This document shows, piece after piece, positions 17,057 to 25,523 of a stretch of 64,000 nt of DNA. Numbering within the stretch: the stretch's first letter is position 1; every line of letters starts with the position of its first letter. Location of the stretch: NCBI GenBank assembly GCA_030753015.1, contig JASMDC010000020.1, positions 1 through 64,000 on the forward strand, read 5' to 3'. The position numbers were made by a program, and so were the translations under genes. This DNA is from Candidatus Undinarchaeales archaeon (lineage in GTDB: Archaea > SpSt-1190 > JASMDC01). The notes beneath the pieces were generated by a model, which saw nothing but the letters and a program-made list of their open reading frames with translations, made no database searches and was not told the origin of the DNA.

Positions 17057-17875
17057 CTACTGGCCGCTGAACTCGCCCAGGGCGTCGATGGCGCCCTCCA
17101 GCGATTCCACTACCAGTGCACCAGCGCTCTCCAGACCTTTCACGATCTCCAGGCGCTTGATGGTCGCATCGGCAGAACCGGGGACGTAGGCAACAGCGGG
17201 GAGCTTCAGTTCCTCGAGAGCCTCACACATCGGTACCACAGATCGCATGGGATCCATCACAAGGAGCACAGCTTTCGTCCGGTTGTCCTCCGAGATCACG
17301 GGGAGCACGTCACGCTCGTCCGTTCCAACTACATGCTCTCCACCAAGGCCTATGCACAGGGACTGGCCTAATCCTGCCGACGTGAGAGCGGCCGTCACCG
17401 CTACACCGAGGGTGCAGAACCGGGTCACTATCGCGATGTCACCCTTGGACAGAACCTCGTGTGGCCAGGAACCAAGAACTGAGGCTCCCGGGCGTGCGAT
17501 GCCCACGCTCGCGGGTCCGATGACCGCCGTACCCTTCTCCCGGGCCAAGCGTACGAAACGCATGGTGTCTCGCAGGGGGACGCCTTTCGCACTCACGACC
17601 ACGAGCTTCAGCTCGTCCTCGATCGCCTCGTACACCGAAGGCGGCACCTCGGGAGGGGGAGTGAAGACCACTGTGGCGTCGGCCTCGTGCTCATCCAGGG
17701 CGTCCGACACGGTCTCGTACACGGGCACGCCATGGATTGCGAGGCCACCACGGCCAGGGGACACTCCCGCTACGACTTTTGTACCTGCTTCGATCATGCG
17801 GCCGGTGTGATACGCCCCCCGCTCACCGGTGATGCCCTGTACGATGACCCTTGTCCCGGTACCGGGCAGCATCAT
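17057..17875 (-). CDS. Succinyl-CoA synthetase alpha-like protein lacking the catalytic histidine segment
   Basis: The fold and order of SucD/AcdA-type CoA-binding subunits are clear: an N-terminal CoA-binding Rossmann domain (VIVQGITGERGAYHTG), KGVPLRD, GPASVGIARPG in place of GPNCPG, TRFCTLGVAVT in place of SRSGTLTYE, and GLGGEHVVGTD in place of GIGGDPIPG. The phosphohistidine loop (normally APKGKRMGHAGA) is absent: the sequence runs from LPAVAYVPGSADATIK directly into the final helix. The conserved Glu motif GEIGG is also replaced (MDPMRS). It overlaps the beta-like gene by 4 nt. Ordinary ligase chemistry through phosphohistidine should therefore be impossible; a regulatory, CoA-binding or altered reaction is more likely. 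Confidence 0.78.
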   Translation of the reverse strand: MMLPGTGTRVIVQGITGERGAYHTGRMIEAGTKVVAGVSPGRGGLAIHGVPVYETVSDALDEHEADATVVFTPPPEVPPSVYEAIEDELKLVVVSAKGVPLRDTMRFVRLAREKGTAVIGPASVGIARPGASVLGSWPHEVLSKGDIAIVTRFCTLGVAVTAALTSAGLGQSLCIGLGGEHVVGTDERDVLPVISEDNRTKAVLLVMDPMRSVVPMCEALEELKLPAVAYVPGSADATIKRLEIVKGLESAGALVVESLEGAIDALGEFSGQ

Positions 17876-18864
17876 TCCTCCTCACTCCCGACAAGCGCAT
17901 CAACTGCCTTCCCAAGGGAAGTTACCATCTCTATATCGGCCTCCTTCAGCCTGGCAGAGGCCTCATCCTGTCCTCCACCCGTGATGTGCACTCCAAGAGG
18001 CAGTCCTTCGTGCTCATTATACCAAAGCACAATTTCGTTCGTCAGGTCCGAACAGGGGTATATGCAACACGCAATGGAGATCAGCACTTGTTCTGTCGCC
18101 TTCTCGTCGGCCACCTCGTGGAGCGCGACAGCGATCAGTTCCTTCGTGATTGCCGGGCCCAGATCTATCACTCGTGATGGTGCGAGGTCATGTGCAGCGA
18201 GAGCATCGATGGCGGCCAATGCCATGCCCTTACCGGACACGACGCATCCCACAGAACCCGGGCCATGGATGACAGGGATAATGGTCTCGGCGTCCTTCAG
18301 CTCGGGGTGACGGGCACGTGCCTCGTCATCGACATAGAGCGAAGCGTGGACAGCGAACACGTCACCCTCCACGACCGCCAGGCACTCCACCTCCAGTCGT
18401 TCTGCGTCAGTGGTCTCGAACAGCTCGTACAGTCCGATGATGATGGCTGATCCTCGCAGGAGTGGTTGGTCTATCCATTCGACGGTGCGCAGCAGGCGCA
18501 ACGCCCGGAACGCGTCGAATCCGAGGATGGGGTCCACGTACTCTATATGCTCGTCCCCCTCACCCTGGATGGCGATGAGGGCTTGACGCCGTTCCTCGCA
18601 TACACGCATGGAAAGACGCACGCCGTCGTTCAGCGGCACCTTCCGCTCTATCACACATCCTGCGGAAGGGAACGATGACTCAAGTGACTTGGCGTTCTCG
18701 CACACGACCTTGGAGCCCCGGTCGAGCGGTCGCAATACTACGGGATAGCCCACGCTCCCGGCCACGTCCATGGCCTCGTTCACGGAGTGGGCCACTCCTC
18801 CTGGGGGGATTCTCACCTGTCGTGATTCAAGGAGCTCGCGGACCACGTCCTCCCGCAGGAACAT
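17872..18864 (-). CDS. Succinyl-CoA synthetase beta-like (ATP-grasp) partner, degenerate
   Basis: This 330-residue protein follows the SucC plan: an N-terminal ATP-grasp-like region (SVGYPVVLRPLDRGSKVV), a middle segment ending in a ligase-like LEVECLAVVEGDVFAVH where SucC has an EINPL motif, and a C-terminal flavodoxin-like domain (GSVGCVVSGKGMALAAIDAL; CIYPCSD where SucC has FGGIVRCD). Several ATP and phosphate-binding residues are changed, including the Gly-rich HAGGRGKAGG-type loop. It is first in a two-gene unit; a strong TATA (18887-18895) is centred 27 nt before the ATG. The alpha-like partner lacks its phosphohistidine, so both subunits seem to have diverged together. Confidence 0.72.
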   Translation of the reverse strand: MFLREDVVRELLESRQVRIPPGGVAHSVNEAMDVAGSVGYPVVLRPLDRGSKVVCENAKSLESSFPSAGCVIERKVPLNDGVRLSMRVCEERRQALIAIQGEGDEHIEYVDPILGFDAFRALRLLRTVEWIDQPLLRGSAIIIGLYELFETTDAERLEVECLAVVEGDVFAVHASLYVDDEARARHPELKDAETIIPVIHGPGSVGCVVSGKGMALAAIDALAAHDLAPSRVIDLGPAITKELIAVALHEVADEKATEQVLISIACCIYPCSDLTNEIVLWYNEHEGLPLGVHITGGGQDEASARLKEADIEMVTSLGKAVDALVGSEEE

Positions 18865-18886
18865 GGCGCGTGAGGGTGCGCTAACC

Positions 18887-18895
18887 TATATAAAA
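18887..18895 (-). promoter_or_regulatory. TATA box for the succinyl-CoA-synthetase-like pair
   Basis: On the minus strand the element reads TTTTATATAGG and is centred 27 nt upstream of ATG 18864, which implies a leaderless message. Confidence 0.6.
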
Positions 18896-19191
18896 CCCCG
18901 GTTACCGCCCGCCCTCCAATCACCCACGGAAAGCGAATCCTTTTGTAATTTGACATTGGAAGGGGGACAATCCGGACACTGGAAGGACGTCCCATAGGCA
19001 TGCGGGTCCGGTGTCTGGATGGTAATTACGCGATGACGAACCTAGCACAGACCATCACCACTCTCATGCTCTTGCTCACTCCCGTCACTGCCGCGGTTCC
19101 GGGGGCCGAGGAGCGCCTCGTCGACGTCATGGACCCGTTGTCAGTGGCTCTTGGCACCCTCCTCTGAGCCGCAGTCATCCACCTGGGTCTC

Positions 19192-20271
19192 GTGCTCGCC
19201 CAGGCTGTGTCGGAGGTCTTGAACACCTTCCTGTCGACCATTCCCTTGGAAGCGGGATTCTCTAAGGTGGTCATCAATGCCATCGATGGAGTGTGGGGGG
19301 GAGAGTTCGTTCGTTCGGAGCAGGATAACATCACGTTCGACGGCGACGCTTTCCTCATCTTCTGCAGGAATAAGACCTCTACCGATAAAGAGATGGTGCG
19401 GTACATCTCCCGGCTCTACCTGCGTGCTCACCGTCTCGCTCTGGAACCGTTCAAGAGCTTCATGTCACGAGAGAAAATGGAAAAGGAATTGCGCGCGAAC
19501 ATCCGTGAGGTAGCCAATCGACCGCTCTATCGGGCGGCAGGCGTCTCTGATGTGATGATGAACGCGTTCTTTGCGGACGATCATCCTTGGGGTTTCGATG
19601 CAATCGAGCGGGAATGCGGAAGGCTCCCCAACAAGTACTCGGCCATCCTCACCTACGAAACCCAGTTCCCCAAGGACCTGTTCATCGCGACGTTCATGGC
19701 AGCTAACCTGCGTGCCTATCGGAACGCTGCCTGGTTGTCCCCGGTCCGCTCCTCAGTAGCTCACAACCTCCTATCATTCCAGGAACTCGATGTGGACGCC
19801 CTCCTCGAGGACGGCCGCTTCATGCTCGTGTCCCTCGATCCCAACATCGAGGAGACAAAGACCACCTCACCTGGCTGCAGTACGGTCAATACGGGATTCA
19901 ACTCCCTTTCCTACGAGCTAGGGCAGATCATGGAATCGTTCCCGATAAGCTCTATCCTCGTCGTGCTCGAGTTCCCGGTCTCGGTAATCAAATCGGACAC
20001 GACCCTCCTCTACAAGTTCCTCCATCACATAACCGCACTCTGTGACCGGCACGATGCCACGTTGCTCTTCGTCGCTGACGTCTCACTATGCGACGATGGG
20101 ACTGCGGCCATGCTGAAAGACCTCTCGGAGATCGTCATCTCTGCAAGGGAGGATGAGCTCATCATCAAGGACGTGGGCAGGAGCATCGCACGACGACTGA
20201 CGTACCAGCTGAGCGAAGGGAAGCTAATCATCGACCGACCTGTCAAGGGCCCTGACGATGAAGAGGAGTGA
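19192..20271 (+). CDS. Membrane-anchored protein with RecA/DUF835-like C-terminal part; in-frame TGA near its N-terminus
   Basis: The unbroken frame starts at GTG 19192, but the same frame is open upstream from ATG 19033 (or 19000) and interrupted only by a TGA at 19165-19167. The upstream part reads MTNLAQTITTLMLLLTPVTA ... LSVALGTLL, then the stop, then AAVIHLGLVLAQAVSEVL, which looks like a signal or TM segment followed by a second TM segment cut by the stop. The cytosolic 330 residues end in a fold with a hydrophobic strand (SSILVVLEF) and a following HDATLLFVADVSL strand, resembling RecA/KaiC-like or DUF835-like domains. No Walker A motif is visible. It is convergent with a HerA-family ATPase. 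The annotation could be a nonsense mutation, a base-call error or stop-codon readthrough. Confidence 0.5.
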   Translation: MLAQAVSEVLNTFLSTIPLEAGFSKVVINAIDGVWGGEFVRSEQDNITFDGDAFLIFCRNKTSTDKEMVRYISRLYLRAHRLALEPFKSFMSREKMEKELRANIREVANRPLYRAAGVSDVMMNAFFADDHPWGFDAIERECGRLPNKYSAILTYETQFPKDLFIATFMAANLRAYRNAAWLSPVRSSVAHNLLSFQELDVDALLEDGRFMLVSLDPNIEETKTTSPGCSTVNTGFNSLSYELGQIMESFPISSILVVLEFPVSVIKSDTTLLYKFLHHITALCDRHDATLLFVADVSLCDDGTAAMLKDLSEIVISAREDELIIKDVGRSIARRLTYQLSEGKLIIDRPVKGPDDEEE

Positions 20272-20313
20272 CCGGCCTATGGGCCACGACATCTAGGGTC
20301 CCGTCGTCCCGGT

Positions 20314-21648
20314 CTAGAGCACCTCGTCCTTGGCCAACTGGAGAGCGCATGCACCCTCACCCGCGTGCCAGCTGAGACGCGGCCGTGTGCGGATGGCGTA
20401 AACCTTCTCGTTGGCATCATCGAGCATGAGCGCCGAGCCCACCTCCTTGGGTAGAGCATGGATGTACCCCTCGAGGGACTTCGACATGTACGAGCCCATG
20501 ATTGAGTTGAGGGAATTGACGTCCGGCTGCGCCGTAACACGGTGGGAGAGCAGCAGGTCGGTCTGTGAGTGGACGTCGGTATGGATCTTACCGGGCTGCT
20601 GCGTGGCGGCCACCAAGGTCACGCCGGGCTGACGCCCCTCACGCAGGATCCGGATGAGAGGCACCGACGCCGGGGTCACGCCCTCGCTTGGGTGGGGCAG
20701 GGCCTGGTGTGCCTCGTCGATGATCAGCCATGTCATCGGGATCATCTTCTTGGCCATTGCTGCAGAGTCCTCTCCACCGAACATCGATTGTGATGACTCC
20801 ACACCAGCGTGCTCCTCCACCTTCCTGGTGAGCATGCGTGCCTCCAGTATCTTGAGGGCCACGAGTCCGATGACAAGTGCCTTTGTGGAGAAACCGCCGA
20901 TGGCCGCTTCCAGTGTCGACGTGTCCAGTATGTTCACCTTGCCACGGGCGGCGATATCGGCGATGGCGGTACCGTCCTTTGAGAATATCCCCCAGTCATC
21001 GGCCGCGCTGAACCGGTTCTCGAGCGCCTCCTTGATGGACACGTCGCACTTCTTGTCGTTCCGGATCGTGTCGATGATCTCATCGATACCGAAGTCGGTA
21101 GCTAACTCGTTCTTGAGCGTCTTTACGACACGCTCGATGATGACACCGTACTTGCCGAAGAGCTCGAGCCCGAACGTGTTGCACCAGTCGTTGGCGGTGA
21201 GTTCCCCGGGGATGAAGGAGAAGGGTGCGTCGAAGGGGATGTTCATCTCCTTGTACTTTTCCACCCATCCGAGGGGAACCATGACGTTGACGTCGATGCC
21301 CGTGGGATCGAGGTCCCACATCCGCACGAGGTCCGCCTCCCGCTCGTTGGGAAAGCGCATGGTCCAGTAGATACCCATGATGTCCACGATGACGCAGGCG
21401 AGGTTATCCTTCACCTTGCGAGGAAGGAGCTGGATGCCCTCGGCGATGGTGCCCATCGTGTAGGACTTACCGGTACCTCGCTTCCCGCAGATGAACATGA
21501 CGTGGGGTTTCACCAGGTCGAGATGGACCTTGTTCGAAAGATTGACCTCGCCCCCTGTGGTCACGTAGTGCTTTCCAAGCATGGCTGTGCCCACATCACC
21601 CCACTTCTTCACGTCCTTGTCGCTGCGGCCGATATAGATCTCTTTCAT
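20314..21648 (-). CDS. HerA/DUF87-family ATPase
   Basis: HerA-FtsK ATPases are hexameric translocases used in DNA end processing or in pumping macromolecules. This 444-residue protein has Walker A GKRGTGKS near residue 55, Walker B TWLIIDEAH near 315, and the family's Gln-rich sensor segment VAATQQPGKIHTDV with SQTDLLLSHRV, where an Arg finger is expected. The N-terminal HAS-barrel is reduced, so it is closer to the VirB4/DUF87-like branch than to classical HerA with NurA, and no nurA is adjacent. It is 4 nt from an upstream HTH-PRTase regulator and converges on the TM protein with the TGA. A membrane-associated motor is possible but inferred. Confidence 0.82.
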   Translation of the reverse strand: MKEIYIGRSDKDVKKWGDVGTAMLGKHYVTTGGEVNLSNKVHLDLVKPHVMFICGKRGTGKSYTMGTIAEGIQLLPRKVKDNLACVIVDIMGIYWTMRFPNEREADLVRMWDLDPTGIDVNVMVPLGWVEKYKEMNIPFDAPFSFIPGELTANDWCNTFGLELFGKYGVIIERVVKTLKNELATDFGIDEIIDTIRNDKKCDVSIKEALENRFSAADDWGIFSKDGTAIADIAARGKVNILDTSTLEAAIGGFSTKALVIGLVALKILEARMLTRKVEEHAGVESSQSMFGGEDSAAMAKKMIPMTWLIIDEAHQALPHPSEGVTPASVPLIRILREGRQPGVTLVAATQQPGKIHTDVHSQTDLLLSHRVTAQPDVNSLNSIMGSYMSKSLEGYIHALPKEVGSALMLDDANEKVYAIRTRPRLSWHAGEGACALQLAKDEVL

Positions 21649-21652
21649 GTCA

Positions 21653-22333
21653 TCACACCTCCACCATTACTCTCACAGGCATTGAGTCTGTTCCTTTCGG
21701 TCGTTTGAAGAGCGTCGTCGCCACGGGCACCACGGCGCCCAGGACCTGCCCCCTGGCATGCTGGACCGCTTCCTTCAGTGCATGAAGACCCGCTCCACTG
21801 TCGGTGACGTTGTCAACGATGAGGACGTCGTCGTCCGGTCTTACGAGCCGGCGTCTGAGGATCAGCGTTTTACCATCCTCGCCGAGTACGGCGATTGCCG
21901 ACCGAGCATTGAGCCGAGCAGCGATCTGGATCGCCAACGCGGCACTGTCACATGTCACGACGAGGTCCACCTCATGGCTCTGGAACCGTCCTGCAACATC
22001 GTCCGCGACCAGTACGAGCAGTGCAGGGTTCTCACCTAACAGGGACAGGTCAACGGAATCTCCCGGTTCCGGCACAACCTGATGCCGGATGGCCTCTGCG
22101 AGAGGGAACCGTTCGCCAAGCACGCGTATGAGCTCCCGTGCCTTTTCCTCGCTCGGGACCACGCGGCCCTTGACGTACCGGTTGAGCACGGTGATGTCCA
22201 ATCCGGTGACATCGGCCAGGAAACTGTAGGTATAGCTATCCTTCAGATACCGGAGTAGCCCCACCGCCCGCAGTTGCAGGCGCATGCGCTCAACGCGCGT
22301 GAGCACTTCGCCCGTAATAATCCCCTTATACAT
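21653..22333 (-). CDS. GfcR-like HTH phosphoribosyltransferase-domain regulator
   Basis: Residues 1 to about 75 carry a helix-turn-helix region (LADVTGLDITVLNRYVKGRVVP) with Arg-rich helices. Residues 85-226 form a type I phosphoribosyltransferase domain with the PRPP motif DDDVLIVDNVTDSGAG. This fusion is known in archaea; the haloarchaeal GfcR regulates glycolytic genes. Enzymatic orotate PRTase activity is unlikely because the HTH is intact, but cannot be excluded. A TATA (TATTTAAGG, 22348-22357) lies about 20-24 nt before the ATG. The 4-nt gap to the HerA gene suggests a shared transcript. Confidence 0.8.
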   Translation of the reverse strand: MYKGIITGEVLTRVERMRLQLRAVGLLRYLKDSYTYSFLADVTGLDITVLNRYVKGRVVPSEEKARELIRVLGERFPLAEAIRHQVVPEPGDSVDLSLLGENPALLVLVADDVAGRFQSHEVDLVVTCDSAALAIQIAARLNARSAIAVLGEDGKTLILRRRLVRPDDDVLIVDNVTDSGAGLHALKEAVQHARGQVLGAVVPVATTLFKRPKGTDSMPVRVMVEV

Positions 22334-22362
22334 AAACGTGTCTAATGGTATTTAAGGATTCC

Positions 22363-22674
22363 TCAGACGGGGAACTGGAACCCGAACCGCTGCAGGTCGA
22401 TAATCCCATCGATCACGTCGACGCCTTCCTCGTGTAAGAGTTCCACCTTACGGGGGACACCACCACCGTAGCCACCTATCGAGCCGTCGGCACGCACTAC
22501 GCGATGGCAGGGGACCACCACTGGACGTGTGTTCGCATGAAGGGCATTCCCTACCGCCCGAGCAGCCCGTGGGGAGCCCAGTGCCCGGGCCAGCTCACCG
22601 TAGGTCGTGACCCTACCTTTTGGGATATTGCATGTGAGCTCGAGCACCTTTTTGTTAAAACCCATGGACCCCAT
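22363..22674 (-). CDS. Methylated-DNA--protein-cysteine methyltransferase (MGMT/Ogt-like), single domain
   Basis: The suicide alkyl-transfer site PCHRVV is present near residue 56, with the DNA-binding helix-turn-helix TTYGELARALGSPRAARAVG before it and the Asn hinge (GNALHAN) in place. At about 103 residues it holds only the catalytic C-terminal domain; full MGMT has a further N-terminal domain of about 70-80 residues, so it resembles ATL or minimal Ogt proteins but keeps the active Cys. ATG 22674 is preferred over GTG 22680 because the shared TATA box is 26 nt away. It repairs O6-alkylguanine. Confidence 0.85.
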   Translation of the reverse strand: MGSMGFNKKVLELTCNIPKGRVTTYGELARALGSPRAARAVGNALHANTRPVVVPCHRVVRADGSIGGYGGGVPRKVELLHEEGVDVIDGIIDLQRFGFQFPV

Positions 22675-22693
22675 GCTCACGGTTATGCCTCCA

Positions 22694-22703
22694 AGTATTT
22701 ATA
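22694..22703. promoter_or_regulatory. Shared TATA element between MGMT-like and small lipoprotein-like genes
   Basis: AGTATTTATA is centred about 26 nt from ATG 22674 (minus) and about 27 nt from ATG 22727 (plus). The start codons are only 53 bp apart and no second TATA is visible. Confidence 0.55.
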
Positions 22704-22726
22704 TCTCGAACGCTATAATAATACAT

Positions 22727-23005
22727 ATGGACGAGCGCCTCATCATTAGTGCTCTGGTGGCGGCCCTCCTTGTCCTGAGCCTGTGTACGACACCGAAAAG
22801 CGAGTCGAAAGAACCCGAGATTACTGAGGAGGAGCTCCAGGAAGCGCTCGATAACTGCGCTTCTGTGGATTTCAACGATGAGCGGGACACCTGCTATAAC
22901 CGCCTCCTCGTCGAGACCGTCAATACCACGTTATGTGAGCTTATTTCGAACATAAACCTCAAGAAGGAATGTCGGGCTCGGACCTCGGAGAATGCCCTCG
23001 GTTGA
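22727..23005 (+). CDS. Small secreted protein or lipoprotein, unknown function
   Basis: This 92-residue protein starts MDERLIISALVAALLVLSLC, a hydrophobic signal ending in Cys20, followed by an acidic domain with four more cysteines (NCASVDF, DTCYN, TLCELI, KECRAR). The lipobox is imperfect (Leu before Cys), so it may be a signal peptide or an N-terminal anchor rather than a true lipoprotein. The even number of later cysteines suggests two disulfides. The start is supported by the shared TATA box. It converges with the DNA ligase gene 12 nt away. Confidence 0.6.
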   Translation: MDERLIISALVAALLVLSLCTTPKSESKEPEITEEELQEALDNCASVDFNDERDTCYNRLLVETVNTTLCELISNINLKKECRARTSENALG

Positions 23006-23017
23006 GTCTCCTGGCTG

Positions 23018-24703
23018 TCAGCCCCGTGCCTTCTGGATTGTGTAGATACGCCGTAAGCGGTCCACGTCGTCGGCGTCATCCGGTCCCAGGTCCTCGCGGA
23101 ACCGGACCAGTCGAGGGAAACGTAGAGCATACCCGGAGCTATAGGTCGGGGACTGCTGGAGCTCTTCGTACGCGACCTCTACCACTATACGCGGAGTGAA
23201 CGTGACCTCCCGTCCCGACTCCTGCACCATGAGCGGTCGGAGCTCCTCGGTTATGTGAGCGAACTGCTCGTCTGTCAGGCCGGTGCCCATCCGTCCCACA
23301 AGTGCGAAACCGTCACCGTCGCGGACCGCAAGCACAAGGCTACCGAACCAGGACGCACGGCGACCTTCACCCCACTCGGCACCCACGACCACCACGTCAA
23401 GCGTCTCGAGTGTTGGCTTGAGCTTGTACATGTAACCGACGCGCGAGCCGGCTTGATAGGGAGCATCGAGGTTCTTGATCATGGCCCCCTCATGCCCCTG
23501 GGAAAGAGCCTCCTCGTAGAACTCCCGCGCCGCATCGGCATCGGCGGTGACCAGAGTGCGGGAGAGGAGCACGCGACCGCTCTCGTCGACGATACCCTCG
23601 AGCTCTTGGCGCCGCTCGCGGAGGGGAAGCTCTACCAGTGTACGTTCTCCAACGAGGAGCACATCAAAGAGGTTGAGTATCACGGGGATGGCCCTCGCCA
23701 TGCGCTCTATGTCGTACTTGCGCCGGACGCGTCGGGACAGCTCCTGGAAGGGTAGGGGCATTCCTGTCTCGTCAACGGCCACCAGCTCACCTTCGATAAT
23801 ATACCGTTCGGCTCTGACAGCGTCACGTACAGCCCCGACGATCTCGGGGAACTGGCGTGTGACGTTCTCCAACCGGCGGGTGAAGAGGGTAATCGTGTCA
23901 CCGTCCCGGTGCACTTGGAGCCTGATACCGTCGTACTTGTATTCGAAGGCGGCCGTACCCCCGGCACCAGTCAGTCCTTCCTCGACCGTGGGCACCTTCT
24001 GGGCCAACATGCACTTGAGAGGTGTCCCCGGTGCAAGCTTGATGGCGTCCAGGGCCTCCTGGCCCCCATCTCGTGCGGCCACGGCCACACGGCCATAATC
24101 ATTGACCAAGGCGTGAGCGCGCTCGATAACGGCTGGCTCCACTTCGTACGCAAGAGCTATGGCGTCCCGCATCACGCCCTCTCCGACCCCTACACGCATC
24201 TGCTCCAGGACCAACCGGGTAAGGAAGCGGGCCTCAAGGGCGGTCGCGTTGCTCAGAAGGTCGATAATGACCTTGGCTTTGTGGGACTGGGAGTCCGTAC
24301 CGCTCTTCTGCGCGAGCCTGCAGAGCGCGTCGTGGACCTCGGTCACTGTGAGGGTACGCTCTCCCCCTCCACCAGCGAAGGTCAACAGGCTCGTCTGAGG
24401 TTTCTCTAGGACGCACGCTTCCACAGCGAGGCCAATGTCCCCCAGGTCCCGGATGCGCCGCTCCAGCGACTCGACGGTGAAACCGGAGACCGATGACGCC
24501 GCCTTGAGAAAGAGCTTCTCCCCGTACTCTAGCTTCTTGCCGGAATATGTGGGGAACACTCGTCCCATCACCAGAAGGGGGATGCGGTCCAGCAGTTCGG
24601 ACGGCGTCCGCCGGAGGAGCTCAGCAACGATGTCCCGCTTCTCCAGCCGCTTTGACGTGGCCTCGAGAGCAGCGTATACCTCAGCGAGCTCACCGAACCG
24701 CAT
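23018..24703 (-). CDS. lig: ATP-dependent DNA ligase
   Basis: The enzyme seals nicks using ATP and joins Okazaki fragments. Motif I with the adenylated lysine is EYKYDGIR (around residue 245); RYIIEGELVA and later EGAMIKN supply other nucleotidyltransferase motifs, and YKLKPTLETLDVVVVGAE is motif V. The N-terminal DNA-binding domain begins MRFGELAEVYAALEATSKR. The 561-residue length is standard for archaeal replicative ligases. I put the start at ATG 24703 because the residues before it are unrelated and the TATA box (24722-24733) lies 24 nt upstream. It shares that box with a divergent nitroreductase. Confidence 0.95.
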   Translation of the reverse strand: MRFGELAEVYAALEATSKRLEKRDIVAELLRRTPSELLDRIPLLVMGRVFPTYSGKKLEYGEKLFLKAASSVSGFTVESLERRIRDLGDIGLAVEACVLEKPQTSLLTFAGGGGERTLTVTEVHDALCRLAQKSGTDSQSHKAKVIIDLLSNATALEARFLTRLVLEQMRVGVGEGVMRDAIALAYEVEPAVIERAHALVNDYGRVAVAARDGGQEALDAIKLAPGTPLKCMLAQKVPTVEEGLTGAGGTAAFEYKYDGIRLQVHRDGDTITLFTRRLENVTRQFPEIVGAVRDAVRAERYIIEGELVAVDETGMPLPFQELSRRVRRKYDIERMARAIPVILNLFDVLLVGERTLVELPLRERRQELEGIVDESGRVLLSRTLVTADADAAREFYEEALSQGHEGAMIKNLDAPYQAGSRVGYMYKLKPTLETLDVVVVGAEWGEGRRASWFGSLVLAVRDGDGFALVGRMGTGLTDEQFAHITEELRPLMVQESGREVTFTPRIVVEVAYEELQQSPTYSSGYALRFPRLVRFREDLGPDDADDVDRLRRIYTIQKARG

Positions 24704-24721
24704 GTCCAGAGAGCGACCGTC

Positions 24722-24733
24722 AAAGATATAAAA
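24722..24733. promoter_or_regulatory. Shared TATA element of DNA ligase and nitroreductase genes
   Basis: AAGATATAAAAG lies midway between ligase ATG 24703 (24 nt) and nitroreductase ATG 24755 (27 nt). Start-to-start distance is 52 bp. Confidence 0.6.
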
Positions 24734-24754
24734 GTGGAGCGGGTAGGGCCGCCT

Positions 24755-25474
24755 ATGGAGGTGCTGCGGGCCATCAAGGAGCGAAGGAGCGTGCGCAAGT
24801 TCAAGCACAAGCAGGTCGACCACGAGCTCCTCATCACCATTCTCGACATGGCGCGGTGGGCGCCCTCAGCGGGCAACCTTCAGCCTTGGGAGTTCATCAT
24901 CGTTGAGGACAAGTCCGTCCAGGAGTCTCTGGCGTCCGCTGCCCTCAACCAGGACTACATCACCGATGCACCGGTGATGGTGGTGGTGTGCGCGGACACT
25001 GAGCGCAGTGCTCTCCGCTTCGGAATGCGAGGCAAGCATCTCTACTCATTGGCCGAGACCGCTGCTTCGGTCCAGAATATGCTCCTCGCAGTTCACGCTC
25101 TGGGTCTGGGCTCATGCTGGGTCGGTGCATTTCATGAGGACGCGGTGCGTAACATACTTGAGCTCCCTGAGTCGGTCGTGCCGATCGGTATCATCCCTAT
25201 CGGATGGCCCGACGAACAACCCAAGGCCCCACCCCGGGTCGATCTTTCCCACATGGTCCATCACGACAGGTACGGTCACATGGAGCCTGTGAAGGGCACA
25301 GGACGGTATGACGTCCACCGTGTGGTCGAGGAGGATGTGCGCAAGGACATCCTTGAGGAGGAACGGTCCAAAGAGGCCGCCGTCGATATCGACAGCGACC
25401 TCGACATCGAGCCTCCGCCGAAACGGAAGAAGCGACATAAGAAGGGGAATCCCTTGTTGCGTCTGTTCGGCTGA
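24755..25474 (+). CDS. Nitroreductase-family flavoprotein with charged C-terminal tail
   Basis: Nitroreductase-fold enzymes bind FMN and use NAD(P)H. The signature N-terminus ERRSVRKFKHKQ, APSAGNLQPWEFIIV and the later LGLGSCWVGAF and IPIGWPDEQP match the family. Residues from about 180 onward form a tail not typical of the family, Glu/Asp-rich then Lys/Arg-rich (PPPKRKKRHKKGNPL), perhaps for membrane or nucleic-acid contact. ATG 24755 is favoured by the TATA spacing. The real substrate is unknown. It is followed 49 nt later by an unassigned enzyme-like gene. Confidence 0.82.
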   Translation: MEVLRAIKERRSVRKFKHKQVDHELLITILDMARWAPSAGNLQPWEFIIVEDKSVQESLASAALNQDYITDAPVMVVVCADTERSALRFGMRGKHLYSLAETAASVQNMLLAVHALGLGSCWVGAFHEDAVRNILELPESVVPIGIIPIGWPDEQPKAPPRVDLSHMVHHDRYGHMEPVKGTGRYDVHRVVEEDVRKDILEEERSKEAAVDIDSDLDIEPPPKRKKRHKKGNPLLRLFG

Positions 25475-25523
25475 CCACAGCGGTAGGCGCGGATTTTTAT
25501 TTCTTATTGCTAGTCCCCTTCCT

